Shown here piece by piece: positions 43,953 to 52,143 of a stretch of DNA of 64,000 nt; the stretch's first letter is position 1; every line of letters starts with the position of its first letter. Position numbers and translations under genes: made by a program. A model generated the notes under the pieces. That model worked only from the letters and a program-made list of their open reading frames with translations, made no database searches and had not been told where the DNA came from. The stretch spans positions 7,440,001 through 7,504,000 of the forward strand of contig NZ_JASVWB010000002.1 of assembly GCF_030287445.1 (NCBI RefSeq), read 5' to 3'. Source of the stretch: Streptomyces sp. ALI-76-A (GTDB lineage Bacteria > Actinomycetota > Actinomycetes > Streptomycetales > Streptomycetaceae).

Positions 43953-44876
43953 TCAGGGCTTGACGCCGACCCCGCCGTACAGCGACACGGGGCCTTCCCC
44001 GTCGGGGGACACGCCGTCCGGGCCGGGTTCGGGATGCCAGTGGGCCACCGACACGACCCCCGGCTCCATCAGGTCGAGGCCCGTGAAGAAGCCGCCCACT
44101 TCGGCCTGCGAGCGGGCCACGAGCGTCACCCCGCCCGCCGCGTAGGCGGCGATGCCCCGCCGGACCTGTTCCGGCTCGAAGTCGGCGGTCATCGCGGACA
44201 GGGCCAGGCAACTGCCCGACGCCAGCGCGTCGACGAGGGTGGCCACGATGTCGTACGCGCCGTCCTCGTCCGCGACGAAGTGCAGCAGGGCGATGAGGGA
44301 CAGGGCGACGGGCCGGTCGAAGTCCAGGATGCGGCGGGCCTGTTCGAGGATGAGGTCCGGTTCGCGCGCGTCCGCCTGGAGGTACCGCGTCTCGCCCTCG
44401 GGGGTGCCGCGCAGCAGGGCCTCGGCGTGGGCGAGGACGATCGGGTCGTTGTCGACGTAGACGATGCGGGCGTCCGGGGCGACCGACTGGGCGACCTGGT
44501 GGAGATTGGGCTCGGTGGGTATGCCGGTGCCGATGTCCAGGAACTGGCGGATTCCCGCCTCCTGGGCGACTCGGCGCGTGGCCCGCCGCATGAACCGGCG
44601 GTTGGCGCGGGCCGCTCGCGGGGCGCCCCCGTCGGTGGACATGATCTGCCGACCGAGCGCCTCGTCGACCGGGTAGTTGTCCTTGCCGCCGAGGAACCAG
44701 TCGTAGACCCGGGCCGGGTGCGGTGTCGTGGTGTCGATCCGGTCGGTGGCCGCGGCCCGGTGCGTGTCCGAGCCCCGGGTGCCGGATCTCCGCGTGTCGG
44801 GTGCCCGCTCGTCGGTTCCCCGCTTGTCGGTTCCGTTCGTCCCGTACCGGTCGACGGTCGGCTCGGTGCCGGGCAC
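43953..44876 (-). CDS. SAV2177-family SAM-dependent methyltransferase (DUF574), second copy
   Basis: 307 residues from GTG 44876 with GAAGGAG upstream. The N-terminal ~55 residues are a Thr/Arg/Asp-rich spacer not found in the paralogue at 40935. Then come ARVYDWFLGGKDNYPVD, FLDIGTGIPT and IVYVDNDPIVLAHAEALL. The two genes flank the P450, are both transcribed leftward and are clearly related but divergent. Function unknown. Confidence 0.92.
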   Translation of the reverse strand: MPGTEPTVDRYGTNGTDKRGTDERAPDTRRSGTRGSDTHRAAATDRIDTTTPHPARVYDWFLGGKDNYPVDEALGRQIMSTDGGAPRAARANRRFMRRATRRVAQEAGIRQFLDIGTGIPTEPNLHQVAQSVAPDARIVYVDNDPIVLAHAEALLRGTPEGETRYLQADAREPDLILEQARRILDFDRPVALSLIALLHFVADEDGAYDIVATLVDALASGSCLALSAMTADFEPEQVRRGIAAYAAGGVTLVARSQAEVGGFFTGLDLMEPGVVSVAHWHPEPGPDGVSPDGEGPVSLYGGVGVKP

Positions 44877-45253
44877 GCGGTGCTCCTTCTGCTCGACTGG
44901 CCTGCGCGGTGACGGCAGGACGTGCGAGCAGTCTGGCACGATCACGCGGGTGGGCGGAGACGGTCTTCGGCCACCTGCCGATCCGGCGCCGAAGTGCCAA
45001 CAGGGTGGCGGGGGAGACGAGTTGGTGGTCGCGACCAGTTCGGCGCTGCCGCCCGCTCCGGGGCCCTCGGCGGATCGAACCGAACCGTTCGGCCGGGCGG
45101 ACAGACGGGGGTTCGGGATCGTGCGGACTTGAGCGGGAGCGGGGAGCGGGGTGCCCGGCTCCTCGGCCGGACGTCCGCCCCTGCTCCTCCGTCCGCGTCC
45201 GCTGCGTCCGCGTCAAAGGCGTGCGCGCGCGACGCGCACGCGCTCCTGATCGC
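44877..45253. other. Intergenic, nothing recognised
   Basis: About 375 bp between the second methyltransferase and the DUF3140 gene. No frame has a family resemblance or a start with ribosome binding site, and no strong hairpin was seen. It presumably contains the methyltransferase promoter. Confidence 0.35.
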
Positions 45254-45586
45254 TCACGGCCTGAGCGGATCGTGGCCGATCGTCATCAGACGCTGTCGCC
45301 GGCGCGTCTCCTCGGCCTCGGGTTCGTTCTCCACGTCCGCCTGCTCGGTGACGGTGTCCACGACCTCGTACATCACGCTGATGTCGTCGTCGGTGAGGTC
45401 CGTGCGCCGCTTCTGCAGGATCGCCAGGACGTGCTGCCCCGTGGGGGTGCCCGCGTGCTCCGGCAGCGGTTCCGCATTCTCGTCGGCCTCGCTGACCCGC
45501 AGCCAGGCGGCCAGTTCCTGCGAGGTCATGTTCACCGCGCGGTGGAAGTCCTCCCACAGCGCGTCGAGTTCGAGGGCGTCGGTCAT
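45254..45586 (-). CDS. DUF3140 family protein
   Basis: 110 residues: LWEDFHRAVNMTSQELAAWL near the N-terminus and LQKRRTDLTDDDISVMYEVV centrally, as in DUF3140, which occurs in actinobacterial stress operons. The ATG has GGAGGGG upstream. It is the third gene of the WhiB-Dps-DUF3140 transcript, 43 nt after dps. Predicted soluble and helical. Confidence 0.85.
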   Translation of the reverse strand: MTDALELDALWEDFHRAVNMTSQELAAWLRVSEADENAEPLPEHAGTPTGQHVLAILQKRRTDLTDDDISVMYEVVDTVTEQADVENEPEAEETRRRQRLMTIGHDPLRP

Positions 45587-45629
45587 CGCTTGCCCCTCCT
45601 GTCCGTACGGGTTCTCGGCCGGGCGCCGC

Positions 45630-46112
45630 TCAGGCGTCCCTGGGCCAGTTCTCCGCGTCGAACATCCAGCGCTGCTTCTCCAGCTCGGCGGTGATCGAGA
45701 TCAGCAGGTCCTGGGTGACCGGGTCGGCCTCGTCGGTCGCCCCGATGCGCTCGCGCAGCCGCCCGATGGCGGCGTCCAGGGATTCGACCAGCACTCCGAC
45801 GACGTCGGTGTCCCGCACCCAGCCGTCCTTCGGGCTCGGCAGGGTGAACGCCGACGCGATGGTCTCCGGCCGGCCGTCGGGCGGCAGGCCGAGCGCGGCC
45901 GAGCGCTCCGCCACGGTGTCGGAGAACTCGCGGGCGGCCGTCACGACCTCGTCGAGTTGCAGGTGGATCGAGCGGAAGCGCGGACCCACGAGGTTCCAGT
46001 GGGCCTGCTTCCCGATCAGGGAGAGCCCGATCAGATCGACCAGGGTGCTCTGCAGAGCGTCCGCGACCACCTGTCGGGCCGATTCGGGAATCGTGCTCTT
46101 CATGACAGTCAT
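45630..46112 (-). CDS. dps: Dps-family DNA-binding ferritin-like protein
   Basis: 160 residues. The ferroxidase site is KQAHWNLVGPRF with the distal SIHLQLDEVV, and the partner residues lie at the subunit interface. Dps oxidises and stores iron and protects the nucleoid. The ATG at 46112 overlaps the WhiB gene stop (ATGA); a second ATG at 46103 is possible. No extra long N- or C-terminal tail is present. Coupling to a WhiB redox regulator supports an oxidative or iron-stress role. Confidence 0.93.
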   Translation of the reverse strand: MTVMKSTIPESARQVVADALQSTLVDLIGLSLIGKQAHWNLVGPRFRSIHLQLDEVVTAAREFSDTVAERSAALGLPPDGRPETIASAFTLPSPKDGWVRDTDVVGVLVESLDAAIGRLRERIGATDEADPVTQDLLISITAELEKQRWMFDAENWPRDA

Positions 46113-46399
46113 ACGATGCTTCCCCTTCTGGCGTCCTGTCCGGCGGTACGGAGCAGCGCGTCCCGTTCCTGCTCACCGGTCCCGCCCCACACGCCCGAGG
46201 TCTGTCCCATGTCCAGTGCGAAGGCAAGACAGTGGGCGCTGACCGGGCAGCGGGCACAGACGCGTTTGGCGGCCGCGATGTCCCGCAGCGCCGGTCCGGT
46301 CGTGCCCACGGGGAAGAACAGCTCGGGGTCCTCTCCGACGCAGGCGGCACGGCGCAACCACTCCATGGCAGCGCGGGTGCCCAGGGCGAACTGGTGCAA
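46109..46399 (-). CDS. WhiB-family iron-sulfur regulator
   Basis: 96 residues. The four cluster cysteines are in AACVGEDPELFF, AKRVCARCPVSAHCLAFAL. The DNA-binding turn is GVWGGTGEQER. The start is uncertain: TTG 46399 gives MHQFALGTRAAMEWLRR, while ATG 46366 starts at MEWLRR, where the conserved domain begins. Neither has a strong ribosome binding site. The stop overlaps the dps start, so the regulator and its probable target are made together. Confidence 0.9.
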   Translation of the reverse strand: MHQFALGTRAAMEWLRRAACVGEDPELFFPVGTTGPALRDIAAAKRVCARCPVSAHCLAFALDMGQTSGVWGGTGEQERDALLRTAGQDARRGSIV

Positions 46400-46431
46400 A
46401 CACCAGGCACCGCCGCCTCAGGTGTGTCGTC

Positions 46432-47241
46432 TCAGCTTGTGAGCACCTCGTCCAGGAAGCGGGTCACGTCCGCGAAGACCCGCTCGCGGTCGGTCTCGTG
46501 GAACACCTCGTGCCGGGCGCCCGGGCGGATCCGCTCGGTCAGCCGGCCCCCGCTCAACGCCTCGACACCGGCCCGGCTCCCGGCGAGCGGCACCAGTCGG
46601 TCGTCCTCGCCGTGCAGCCACAGCAGCGGCAGGGTGCCCACGTCCCCGCCCCTGGACACGGTCTCCAGGGTCCGTACGAACGCCTGCGCCGTCGGCCGCT
46701 TCATCGGTCCGTGCCACACCAGCGGATCAGCCGCGTACGCCGCCCCGACCGCCGGATCGCGGGAGAGCGCGGCCGGGCTGACGGGGATGTCGGGGATCTC
46801 GTCGAGCGCCAGCAGTCGCCCCGGCAGCTCCCACGCGCCGATCACCGGCCCGGACAGCACCAGCGCGGCGAGCGTGTCGCCGTACCGCTGGGCGTAGCGG
46901 GCCGCGATCAGGCCGCCCATCGAGTGCCCGATCATCACCACCGGCAGGGCCGGACGGGCGGCTCGGGCGAACGCGGCCACCGTGTGCACGTCGGTGACCA
47001 CGTCCTCGAAGTCCTCGATCAGCACCCGCTCGCCCGCCGACCGCCCGTGTCCCATGTGGTCGGACCCGAACACGGCCGCTCCGTGCCGCACCAGGACCTC
47101 GGCGACCTGCTCGTAGCGGCCGACGTGCTCGCCGTAGCCGTGGACGACGAGGGCGACGTACCCGGGCCGCTCGGCCGGCCACTCCCGTGCGCTGATCGGG
47201 CCCCGGGTTCCGGGCAGGACGTGCTCACGGGAGTCGGCCAT
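46432..47241 (-). CDS. Monoacylglycerol lipase/lysophospholipase-type alpha/beta hydrolase
   Basis: 269 residues. The oxyanion element is VVHGYGEHVGRY and the nucleophile elbow is GHSMGG (Ser ~residue 107). The Asp is in LLWLHGEDDRLVP and the catalytic His in ARHEVFHE. This is the monoglyceride lipase class. There is no signal peptide. ATG 47241 has AGGAGGAG close upstream. It ends 32 nt before the WhiB transcript start region. Confidence 0.92.
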   Translation of the reverse strand: MADSREHVLPGTRGPISAREWPAERPGYVALVVHGYGEHVGRYEQVAEVLVRHGAAVFGSDHMGHGRSAGERVLIEDFEDVVTDVHTVAAFARAARPALPVVMIGHSMGGLIAARYAQRYGDTLAALVLSGPVIGAWELPGRLLALDEIPDIPVSPAALSRDPAVGAAYAADPLVWHGPMKRPTAQAFVRTLETVSRGGDVGTLPLLWLHGEDDRLVPLAGSRAGVEALSGGRLTERIRPGARHEVFHETDRERVFADVTRFLDEVLTS

Positions 47242-47355
47242 GTCTCCTCCTGCTGGGGCGGTGCGGGTCCCCGGGATCTTCCCAGGCGGCCGGCGGTGGG
47301 TCCACAGTCAGAAACTAGCAGCGCTAATCAAAACCCCCCGCCCACCCGCCCACCG

Positions 47356-47423
47356 ATCTTTCGCACGCCCCGAGTGTGCCGCACCCCACTGACAGGGCGA
47401 ACACCGCGTCCACCGGCTCACGC
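47356..47423. repeat. 68-bp duplicated segment, copy 1
   Basis: 68 bp matching 50007-50074 in the same orientation with 4 mismatches. On the reverse strand it contains GTGCGAAAGAT, the first codons of cobF, but here the frame ends after 12 codons (TGA at 47330-47328). It lies upstream of the TauE gene. Confidence 0.85.
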
Positions 47424-47504
47424 AGCACCGCCCGCGTGCACACGGGCCACCTGGCGAGACGCTCCTTACGGGCCAGGTCCCCCGCACATAGCATCGGTGT
47501 TCGC

Positions 47505-48278
47505 ATGAACACCATGACCCTCTGGCACATCACCGGCTGGGAGTTCGCCGCCCTCGCCTGCGCCGCCCTGCTCGTCGGCTTCTCCAAGACCGCCGTGAGC
47601 GGGGCCAACACGGTCAGCCTGGCGATCTTCGCGGCCGTCCTGCCCGCCCGCGCCTCCACCGGCGTCCTGTTGCCGGTGCTGATCGCCGGGGACGTGCTCG
47701 CCGTGCTCACCTACCGCCGGCACGCCCACTGGCCCACGCTGTGGAAGCTGTTCCCGGCGGTCGCGGTGGGCGTGGTCGCCGGCACGCTGTTCCTGATGTG
47801 GGCGGACGACGGGATCGTCCGGACGTCGATCGGCGCGATCCTGCTGCTGATGGCCGGGGTGACGGTGTGGCGCCGCCGCACGGCCGACGCGGAGGAGGAG
47901 CCGGACACGGTCGCCAGCCGGACGGGCCGGGTCAAGGCCCGCTCGTACGGCGTTCTCGGTGGCTTCACCACGATGGTCGCCAACGCGGGCGGCCCGGTGA
48001 TGTCGATGTATCTCCTCTCCGCGGGCTTCCGCAAGCTCGGCTTCCTCGGTACCTCCGCCTTCTTCTTCCTCATCGTCAACGTGTCCAAGGTGCCCTTCAG
48101 CGTCGGCCTCGGGCTGATCGACGGCCGCTCGCTGCTCCTCGACGCGGCGCTCGTGGCGTTCGTCGTGCCCGGCGCCTTCCTCGGCAAGTGGGCTGTGAGC
48201 AGGATCAACCAGCAGCTGTTCGAGCGGCTGGTGATCGCCGCGACGGTGGTGGGCGGCGTGCAGCTCCTGATCCGCTGA
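47505..48278 (+). CDS. TauE/SafE-family sulfite/anion exporter permease
   Basis: 257 residues with about eight hydrophobic segments in two halves. The family marks are ACAALLVGFSKTAVSGANTV in the first half and GVLGGFTTMVANAGGPVMSM in the second. The family moves sulfonates, sulfite or related anions. ATG 47505 is the first start after the duplicated 68-bp segment; no strong ribosome binding site. It precedes cobK by 79 nt in the same direction, so the two may be co-transcribed. Confidence 0.9.
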   Translation: MNTMTLWHITGWEFAALACAALLVGFSKTAVSGANTVSLAIFAAVLPARASTGVLLPVLIAGDVLAVLTYRRHAHWPTLWKLFPAVAVGVVAGTLFLMWADDGIVRTSIGAILLLMAGVTVWRRRTADAEEEPDTVASRTGRVKARSYGVLGGFTTMVANAGGPVMSMYLLSAGFRKLGFLGTSAFFFLIVNVSKVPFSVGLGLIDGRSLLLDAALVAFVVPGAFLGKWAVSRINQQLFERLVIAATVVGGVQLLIR

Positions 48279-48357
48279 GCGGTTCGGGCCCGGAACTCCC
48301 GCGCCCCGCGCCCCGTTCCGGGCGACGCCCGCCGTGGGCACCTCGTAGGCTCTCGCC

Positions 48358-49104
48358 ATGTCCACGCACATCCTCATCCTCGGCGGCACCGCCGAGGCCC
48401 GGGAGCTGGCCGCCGTGCTCGGGGCGCGCCCCGGTGTCCGCGTCACCACCTCGCTCGCCGGACGCGTGGCACGGCCGGGGGCGATCACGGGGGACGTACG
48501 CGTCGGAGGTTTCGGCGGAGCGGACGGACTGGCCGGGTGGCTGCGCGAGCAGCGCGTGGACGCGCTCGTCGACGCCACCCACCCCTTCGCCGAGTCGATC
48601 ACGGCGAACGCGGCCCGCGCCGCGACGGCGACCGGCGTCCCGTCGGTGGTGCTGCGCCGCCCCGGCTGGCGGCCCGGCCCCGGCGACCGCTGGCACCCGG
48701 TCGCCTCCCTGGACGCCGCCGCGCGGCTGCTGCCCCAGCTCGGCCGGCGGGTGTTCCTGACCACGGGGCGCCTGGGCCTGGCCGCCTTCGCCCGTCTCAC
48801 GGACCTGCACTTCGTCGTGCGGTCGGTGGAACCGCCCGGGCCGCCGATGCCGTCGCACACCGAGGTGCTCCTGGCCCGCGGTCCGTTCACGGTCGCCGAC
48901 GAGTCGGCACTGCTGTCCGCGCACCGCGTCGACGTCCTGGTGACCAAGGACAGCGGCGGGCAGGCGACGGCCGCCAAACTCACGGCCGCGCGCGAGCTGG
49001 GCCTGCCGGTCGTGGTCGTACGACGGCCGCCCCTGCCCGAGGGCGTGACCGCGGTGGCCGATGTGACGGGGGTCCTGACGCGGCTCGGCATCACCCCCGT
49101 GTGA
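48358..49104 (+). CDS. cobK: Precorrin-6A (cobalt-precorrin-6A) reductase
   Basis: 248 residues: ILILGGTAEARELA at the N-terminus, DALVDATHPFAESITANA centrally, and LVTKDSGGQATAAKL toward the end are the CobK/CbiJ signatures. It reduces precorrin-6A with NADPH in the corrin pathway. It is convergent with cobF; the two neighbouring corrin steps are thus encoded on opposite strands. No cobalamin riboswitch was seen upstream. Confidence 0.93.
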   Translation: MSTHILILGGTAEARELAAVLGARPGVRVTTSLAGRVARPGAITGDVRVGGFGGADGLAGWLREQRVDALVDATHPFAESITANAARAATATGVPSVVLRRPGWRPGPGDRWHPVASLDAAARLLPQLGRRVFLTTGRLGLAAFARLTDLHFVVRSVEPPGPPMPSHTEVLLARGPFTVADESALLSAHRVDVLVTKDSGGQATAAKLTAARELGLPVVVVRRPPLPEGVTAVADVTGVLTRLGITPV

Positions 49105-49246
49105 CCGAGGTCGGCGTGCCGTACCCGTTCTCCCAGCCGGGCGGGCACCCCGGTCTGCTCCACGACGGTCACGCGGTCACCCTCAGGCCCGCGGATCACG
49201 CACGCGTCAGGGAACGGTCCGCACCACTGTCCCGACCCGCGCCGCG

Positions 49247-50017
49247 TCAGTCCTGGGAGTGTCTGCGCAGCAGGTACGTGTCCATGATCCAGCCCTTGCG
49301 CTCCCGGGCCTCGGCGCGCAGCCGTTCGATGCGTGGCGCGGCCTCGGCGATCGGACCGGCGGCGAGGATCTCGTCCGGTGTGCCGATGTAGGCGCCCCAG
49401 TAGATGTCGATGTCCTGGTCGGCGTACTTCCGGAAGGTCTGGTGGGCGTCGAGCATCACCACCACGTCGTCCACGCCCTCCGGGAAGCCCTCGGCCAGCC
49501 GCCGCCCGGTGGTGATCTGCACCGGCCGGGCGACCCGGTTCAGTCCGGTCCGGTGCCGGGCGACCAGCGCCGAGACACTGCTGATCCCGGGCACGACGTC
49601 GTACGTGAACGCGACGGTGCCCCGGGCGAGGATCTCGTCCAGGATCCCGATCGTGCTGTCGTACAGCGAGGGGTCCCCCCACACCAGGAACGCGCCGCTC
49701 GCTTCCTCGTCCAGTTCCTCGGCGATCAGCCGCGCGTAGATCTCCGCGCGGGCGCTGCGCCAGTCGCCGACGGCGGGGGAGTACGCGGCGCCGCCCGCGG
49801 CCCGGTCGCGCTCCGGATCACGTGCCTCGACCACGCGGTACGTCCCCTCGGGGACATGCGCGTCGAGCATGTCCCGGCGCAGCCGCACCAGGTCCGCCTT
49901 CGCCTCGCCCTTGTCCAGGACGAAGAAGACGTCCGTGTTCCGCAGCGCCCTGACCGCCTGCAAGGTCAGCTGGTCGGGGTCGCCCGCGCCGATACCGATG
50001 ACATGAATCTTTCGCAC
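49247..50017 (-). CDS. cobF: Precorrin-6A synthase (deacetylating)
   Basis: 256 residues from GTG 50017 (KIHVIGIGAGDPDQLTLQAV in the first 22 positions, the SAM-binding start of tetrapyrrole methylases). WGDPSLYDST and VPGISSVSALVARH are further family motifs, and the WIMDTYLLRRH end is typical of CobF. It methylates C-1 and removes the acetyl group of precorrin-5, the aerobic-pathway step before CobK. Its start region is part of the 68-bp duplication. Confidence 0.93.
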   Translation of the reverse strand: MRKIHVIGIGAGDPDQLTLQAVRALRNTDVFFVLDKGEAKADLVRLRRDMLDAHVPEGTYRVVEARDPERDRAAGGAAYSPAVGDWRSARAEIYARLIAEELDEEASGAFLVWGDPSLYDSTIGILDEILARGTVAFTYDVVPGISSVSALVARHRTGLNRVARPVQITTGRRLAEGFPEGVDDVVVMLDAHQTFRKYADQDIDIYWGAYIGTPDEILAAGPIAEAAPRIERLRAEARERKGWIMDTYLLRRHSQD

Positions 50018-50074
50018 GCCCCGAGTCTGCCGCACCCCACGGACAGCGCGAACACCGCGTCCACCGCCTCACGC
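50007..50074. repeat. 68-bp duplicated segment, copy 2 (cobF 5' end)
   Basis: Covers the first codons and ~57 bp upstream of cobF. It is the partner of 47356-47423 (64 of 68 identical), same orientation, 2651 bp apart. This copy is presumably the functional one, because cobF reads out of it. Confidence 0.85.
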
Positions 50075-50200
50075 CGCGGCGGAGCCGACGGCGCCCCGAG
50101 GACGGTGGCCGTGTGCCCGGTCCGCCGGTCACCGGCGCCCCGAGGACGGGCGGTGTCCGGGCGGGCGGGAGCGCTCGGTGCCCACGAGGCCCAGGGGTTC

Positions 50201-50266
50201 CCTGCTCACGACGCCCAGGAGGTCTTCCTGCTCACGACGCCCAGGAGGTCCCTGCTCACGACGCCC
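50201..50266. repeat. Short tandem repeat, about 2.7 copies of 24-26 bp
   Basis: CCTGCTCACGACGCCCAGGA plus GGTC(TT) occurs at 50201, 50227 and (partial) 50251. A decayed copy precedes it. It lies in the intergenic space between cobF and the DUF309 gene. Confidence 0.8.
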
Positions 50267-50301
50267 TCCGGGACCGGGCCACGAGGTCTTCCGGGCAGCA
50301 G

Positions 50302-50829
50302 TTACGAAGCTTCGGTTCCCCGTAGTCTCGGCGCCCCCGCCGCCGCGTCCACGCTCGTGCCGTCCCGCTCCACGCGCTCCGCCAGGTCGCGCGCCCACCG
50401 CGTCAGTCCCGTCAGATCCATGTCGTACGGCCGCCCCCGTCCCGTGGCCGACGCCCAGTCCGCCAGCGCTCCCGCGCCGCGTCGCAGCAGGCGGGCGCCG
50501 CCCGTGATGTTGCCGCGGGCCGCGTGGGTGAGCCCCACGGCGAGCTGGGCGAGCCCGCGCCACAGCTCCCGTTCCTCCTCGGGCCCCGACTTCCAGGCGT
50601 CCTCGAACACCTCGTGCGCGTGGAACGGCCTCCCCGCGTCCAGCAGCTCCTGCGCCTCCGCGACGCTCTCCCGCGGCGCGCGGACGATGCCCTCGGGCTG
50701 CCGGGCGACACCCTCCGTGCCGTACGGCAACGGCCGCCCCAGCCCGTCCCGGGGCCGGGCGTTGCGGGCCCGCCCCTCGTCGTCCCGGTCCCGCGCGCCG
50801 ACCTGTCGTCCTGCGGATGCACTGCCCAT
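50302..50829 (-). CDS. DUF309 family protein
   Basis: 175 residues from ATG 50829. The DUF309 core is AQELLDAGRPFHAHEVFEDA followed by W..GP..ER.LWRGLAQLAVGLTHAARGN, at about residues 70-120. Family function is unknown, and the fold is a small helical bundle. N-terminal 65 residues are polar and variable. It lies 124 bp upstream of the tRNA on the opposite strand. Confidence 0.85.
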   Translation of the reverse strand: MGSASAGRQVGARDRDDEGRARNARPRDGLGRPLPYGTEGVARQPEGIVRAPRESVAEAQELLDAGRPFHAHEVFEDAWKSGPEEERELWRGLAQLAVGLTHAARGNITGGARLLRRGAGALADWASATGRGRPYDMDLTGLTRWARDLAERVERDGTSVDAAAGAPRLRGTEAS

Positions 50830-50952
50830 ACGCCGATTGTCCCGCGCCGGGCGCCGTCGGCCACGACCGCCCCGGGCCCGCCTTCGAGAGGGCCTCCGAC
50901 GTGCGGTAAAGTTCTGTGCGCATGGTCCCGCGGTTCGCCGCGGGCAGTGCAT

Positions 50953-51026
<74 letters not shown>

Positions 51027-51043
51027 CTGCGGAAGTCGTGGAT

Positions 51044-51081
51044 CGAAGGCCGTTTTTCCAGCGATGGGAAGACGGCCTTCG
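51044..51081 (+). terminator. Hairpin after tRNA-Pro copy 2
   Basis: 10-bp arms CGAAGGCCGT and ACGGCCTTCG with an extended, partly paired loop containing a run of five T. Confidence 0.7.
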
Positions 51082-51099
51082 TGCTGTCCGCGGGCCTCG

Positions 51100-51260
51100 G
51101 CACGGCTGCTCCGCCGTCGGCTGCTCCGGGGCCGTCAAACGTGACGACGACCTGCTCGGCGGCGCCCGGGGTGCGGGCGGGAGCGCAGGCCCGCCCGACG
51201 TCGGCGAAGGGCACGGGGTGGCTGGTCAGCCGGGCGAACCGGTACCGGTCATGGTGCGAC
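51100..51260 (-). pseudogene. Possible C-terminal relic of a zinc-type alcohol dehydrogenase
   Basis: The reverse strand reads HDRYRFARLTSHPVPFADVG then GAAEQVVVTF, which resembles the last ~40 residues of medium-chain Zn-dehydrogenases. No cofactor or zinc motif lies upstream, where the frame is filled with unrelated sequence. It is a weak assignment, by pattern only. The rest of 51082-51340 holds nothing recognisable. Confidence 0.3.
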
Positions 51261-51340
51261 CGCCACTGTCCCGCTCGGCGGGAATTCAGCGGGTATGCGG
51301 CGGGAGTCCTGCGGGAACGAGGACATTGGCCGGGGCCGCG

Positions 51341-51991
51341 TCAGTAGCGCGCGGTGACGGCGGTCAGGTAGCCGCGCAGCATGGTCTTCGCCTCGTCGAG
51401 GAGGGCGGCGTCGCCGTCGGTGTCGCGGCGGAAGGCCTCCTGCGCGAGCGCGTCGGCGGCGAGGACGGCGGCGTGACAGGCCCGCCGCAGCGCTTCGTCG
51501 TCCCGGGCGAGACCGAGGGCGAGCAGGACGCGGCCGATGCCGTCGGCCATCCGGCGCTTGTGCTCGCGGTCCGCGGCGCGCGTCCGCTCGGTCAGGCCGC
51601 TGCCGAACCACAGGGCCCTGAAGCCGTGTTCGGTGCGGTAGATCTCGGCGTACGCGTCGATGAGGACGCCGACCGGATCCTCCCAGCCGCGCTCGGCCGC
51701 CGCCTCGACGAGACCGTCCATGACGGCTTCGAGTTTCGCGAAGTAACCCGCCGCGAGGGCCTCGATGATCGCGCCCCGGTCGGGAAGGTACTGGTACAGC
51801 GAGCCGACGGACACCTTCGCCTCGGCCGCGATGCGGGTCGTGGTGAGCGCCTCCACACCCTCGTCGATCAGGACGCGCTCGGCGGCCTGGAGGACCCGCG
51901 CCAGGCGGGCCCTGCTGCGTGCCTGCTGGGGCGTACGCCGGAGAGAGGTGACACCTGCCGCCCGGTCGGGCCCCGCGATCGGCTCACTCAC
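51341..51991 (-). CDS. TetR-family transcriptional regulator
   Basis: 216 residues from GTG 51991. The HTH is RVLIDEGVEALTTTRIAAEA then KVSVGSLYQYLPDRGAI, about residues 40-80. The C-terminal domain is of the TetR_C_33/AcrR type (FRALWFGSGL, ADALAQEAF). It is divergent from the aldolase-kinase operon across 152 bp that contains an inverted repeat, so it probably represses that operon and itself. AAGGTGG lies before the start. Confidence 0.88.
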   Translation of the reverse strand: MSEPIAGPDRAAGVTSLRRTPQQARSRARLARVLQAAERVLIDEGVEALTTTRIAAEAKVSVGSLYQYLPDRGAIIEALAAGYFAKLEAVMDGLVEAAAERGWEDPVGVLIDAYAEIYRTEHGFRALWFGSGLTERTRAADREHKRRMADGIGRVLLALGLARDDEALRRACHAAVLAADALAQEAFRRDTDGDAALLDEAKTMLRGYLTAVTARY

Positions 51992-52099
51992 GCGGACCAC
52001 CTTACCCACGCGGCGATCCGACCCGTGCCGCCACCTTGGTCCGCCGATGACCACGTCCTGCGAACTCGCCGGTCTGCGTGCGCCACCTTCTCCGCCTGA

Positions 52100-52124
52100 A
52101 CATGAACGTGACTTTGTTTCATGT
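52100..52124. promoter_or_regulatory. Inverted repeat between TetR and aldolase genes
   Basis: ACATGAA (52100-52106) and TTCATGT (52118-52124) are exact complements 11 bp apart, 20 bp before the aldolase start, in an AT-rich patch. Candidate TetR operator or overlapping promoter. Confidence 0.5.
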
Positions 52125-52143
52125 CTACGTTACCGTCGCGCGC

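Noticed and set aside
47242..47504. Cobalamin riboswitch upstream of tauE/cobK
   Set aside because: The conserved B12-box sequence was not found; the only notable element is the 68-bp duplication.
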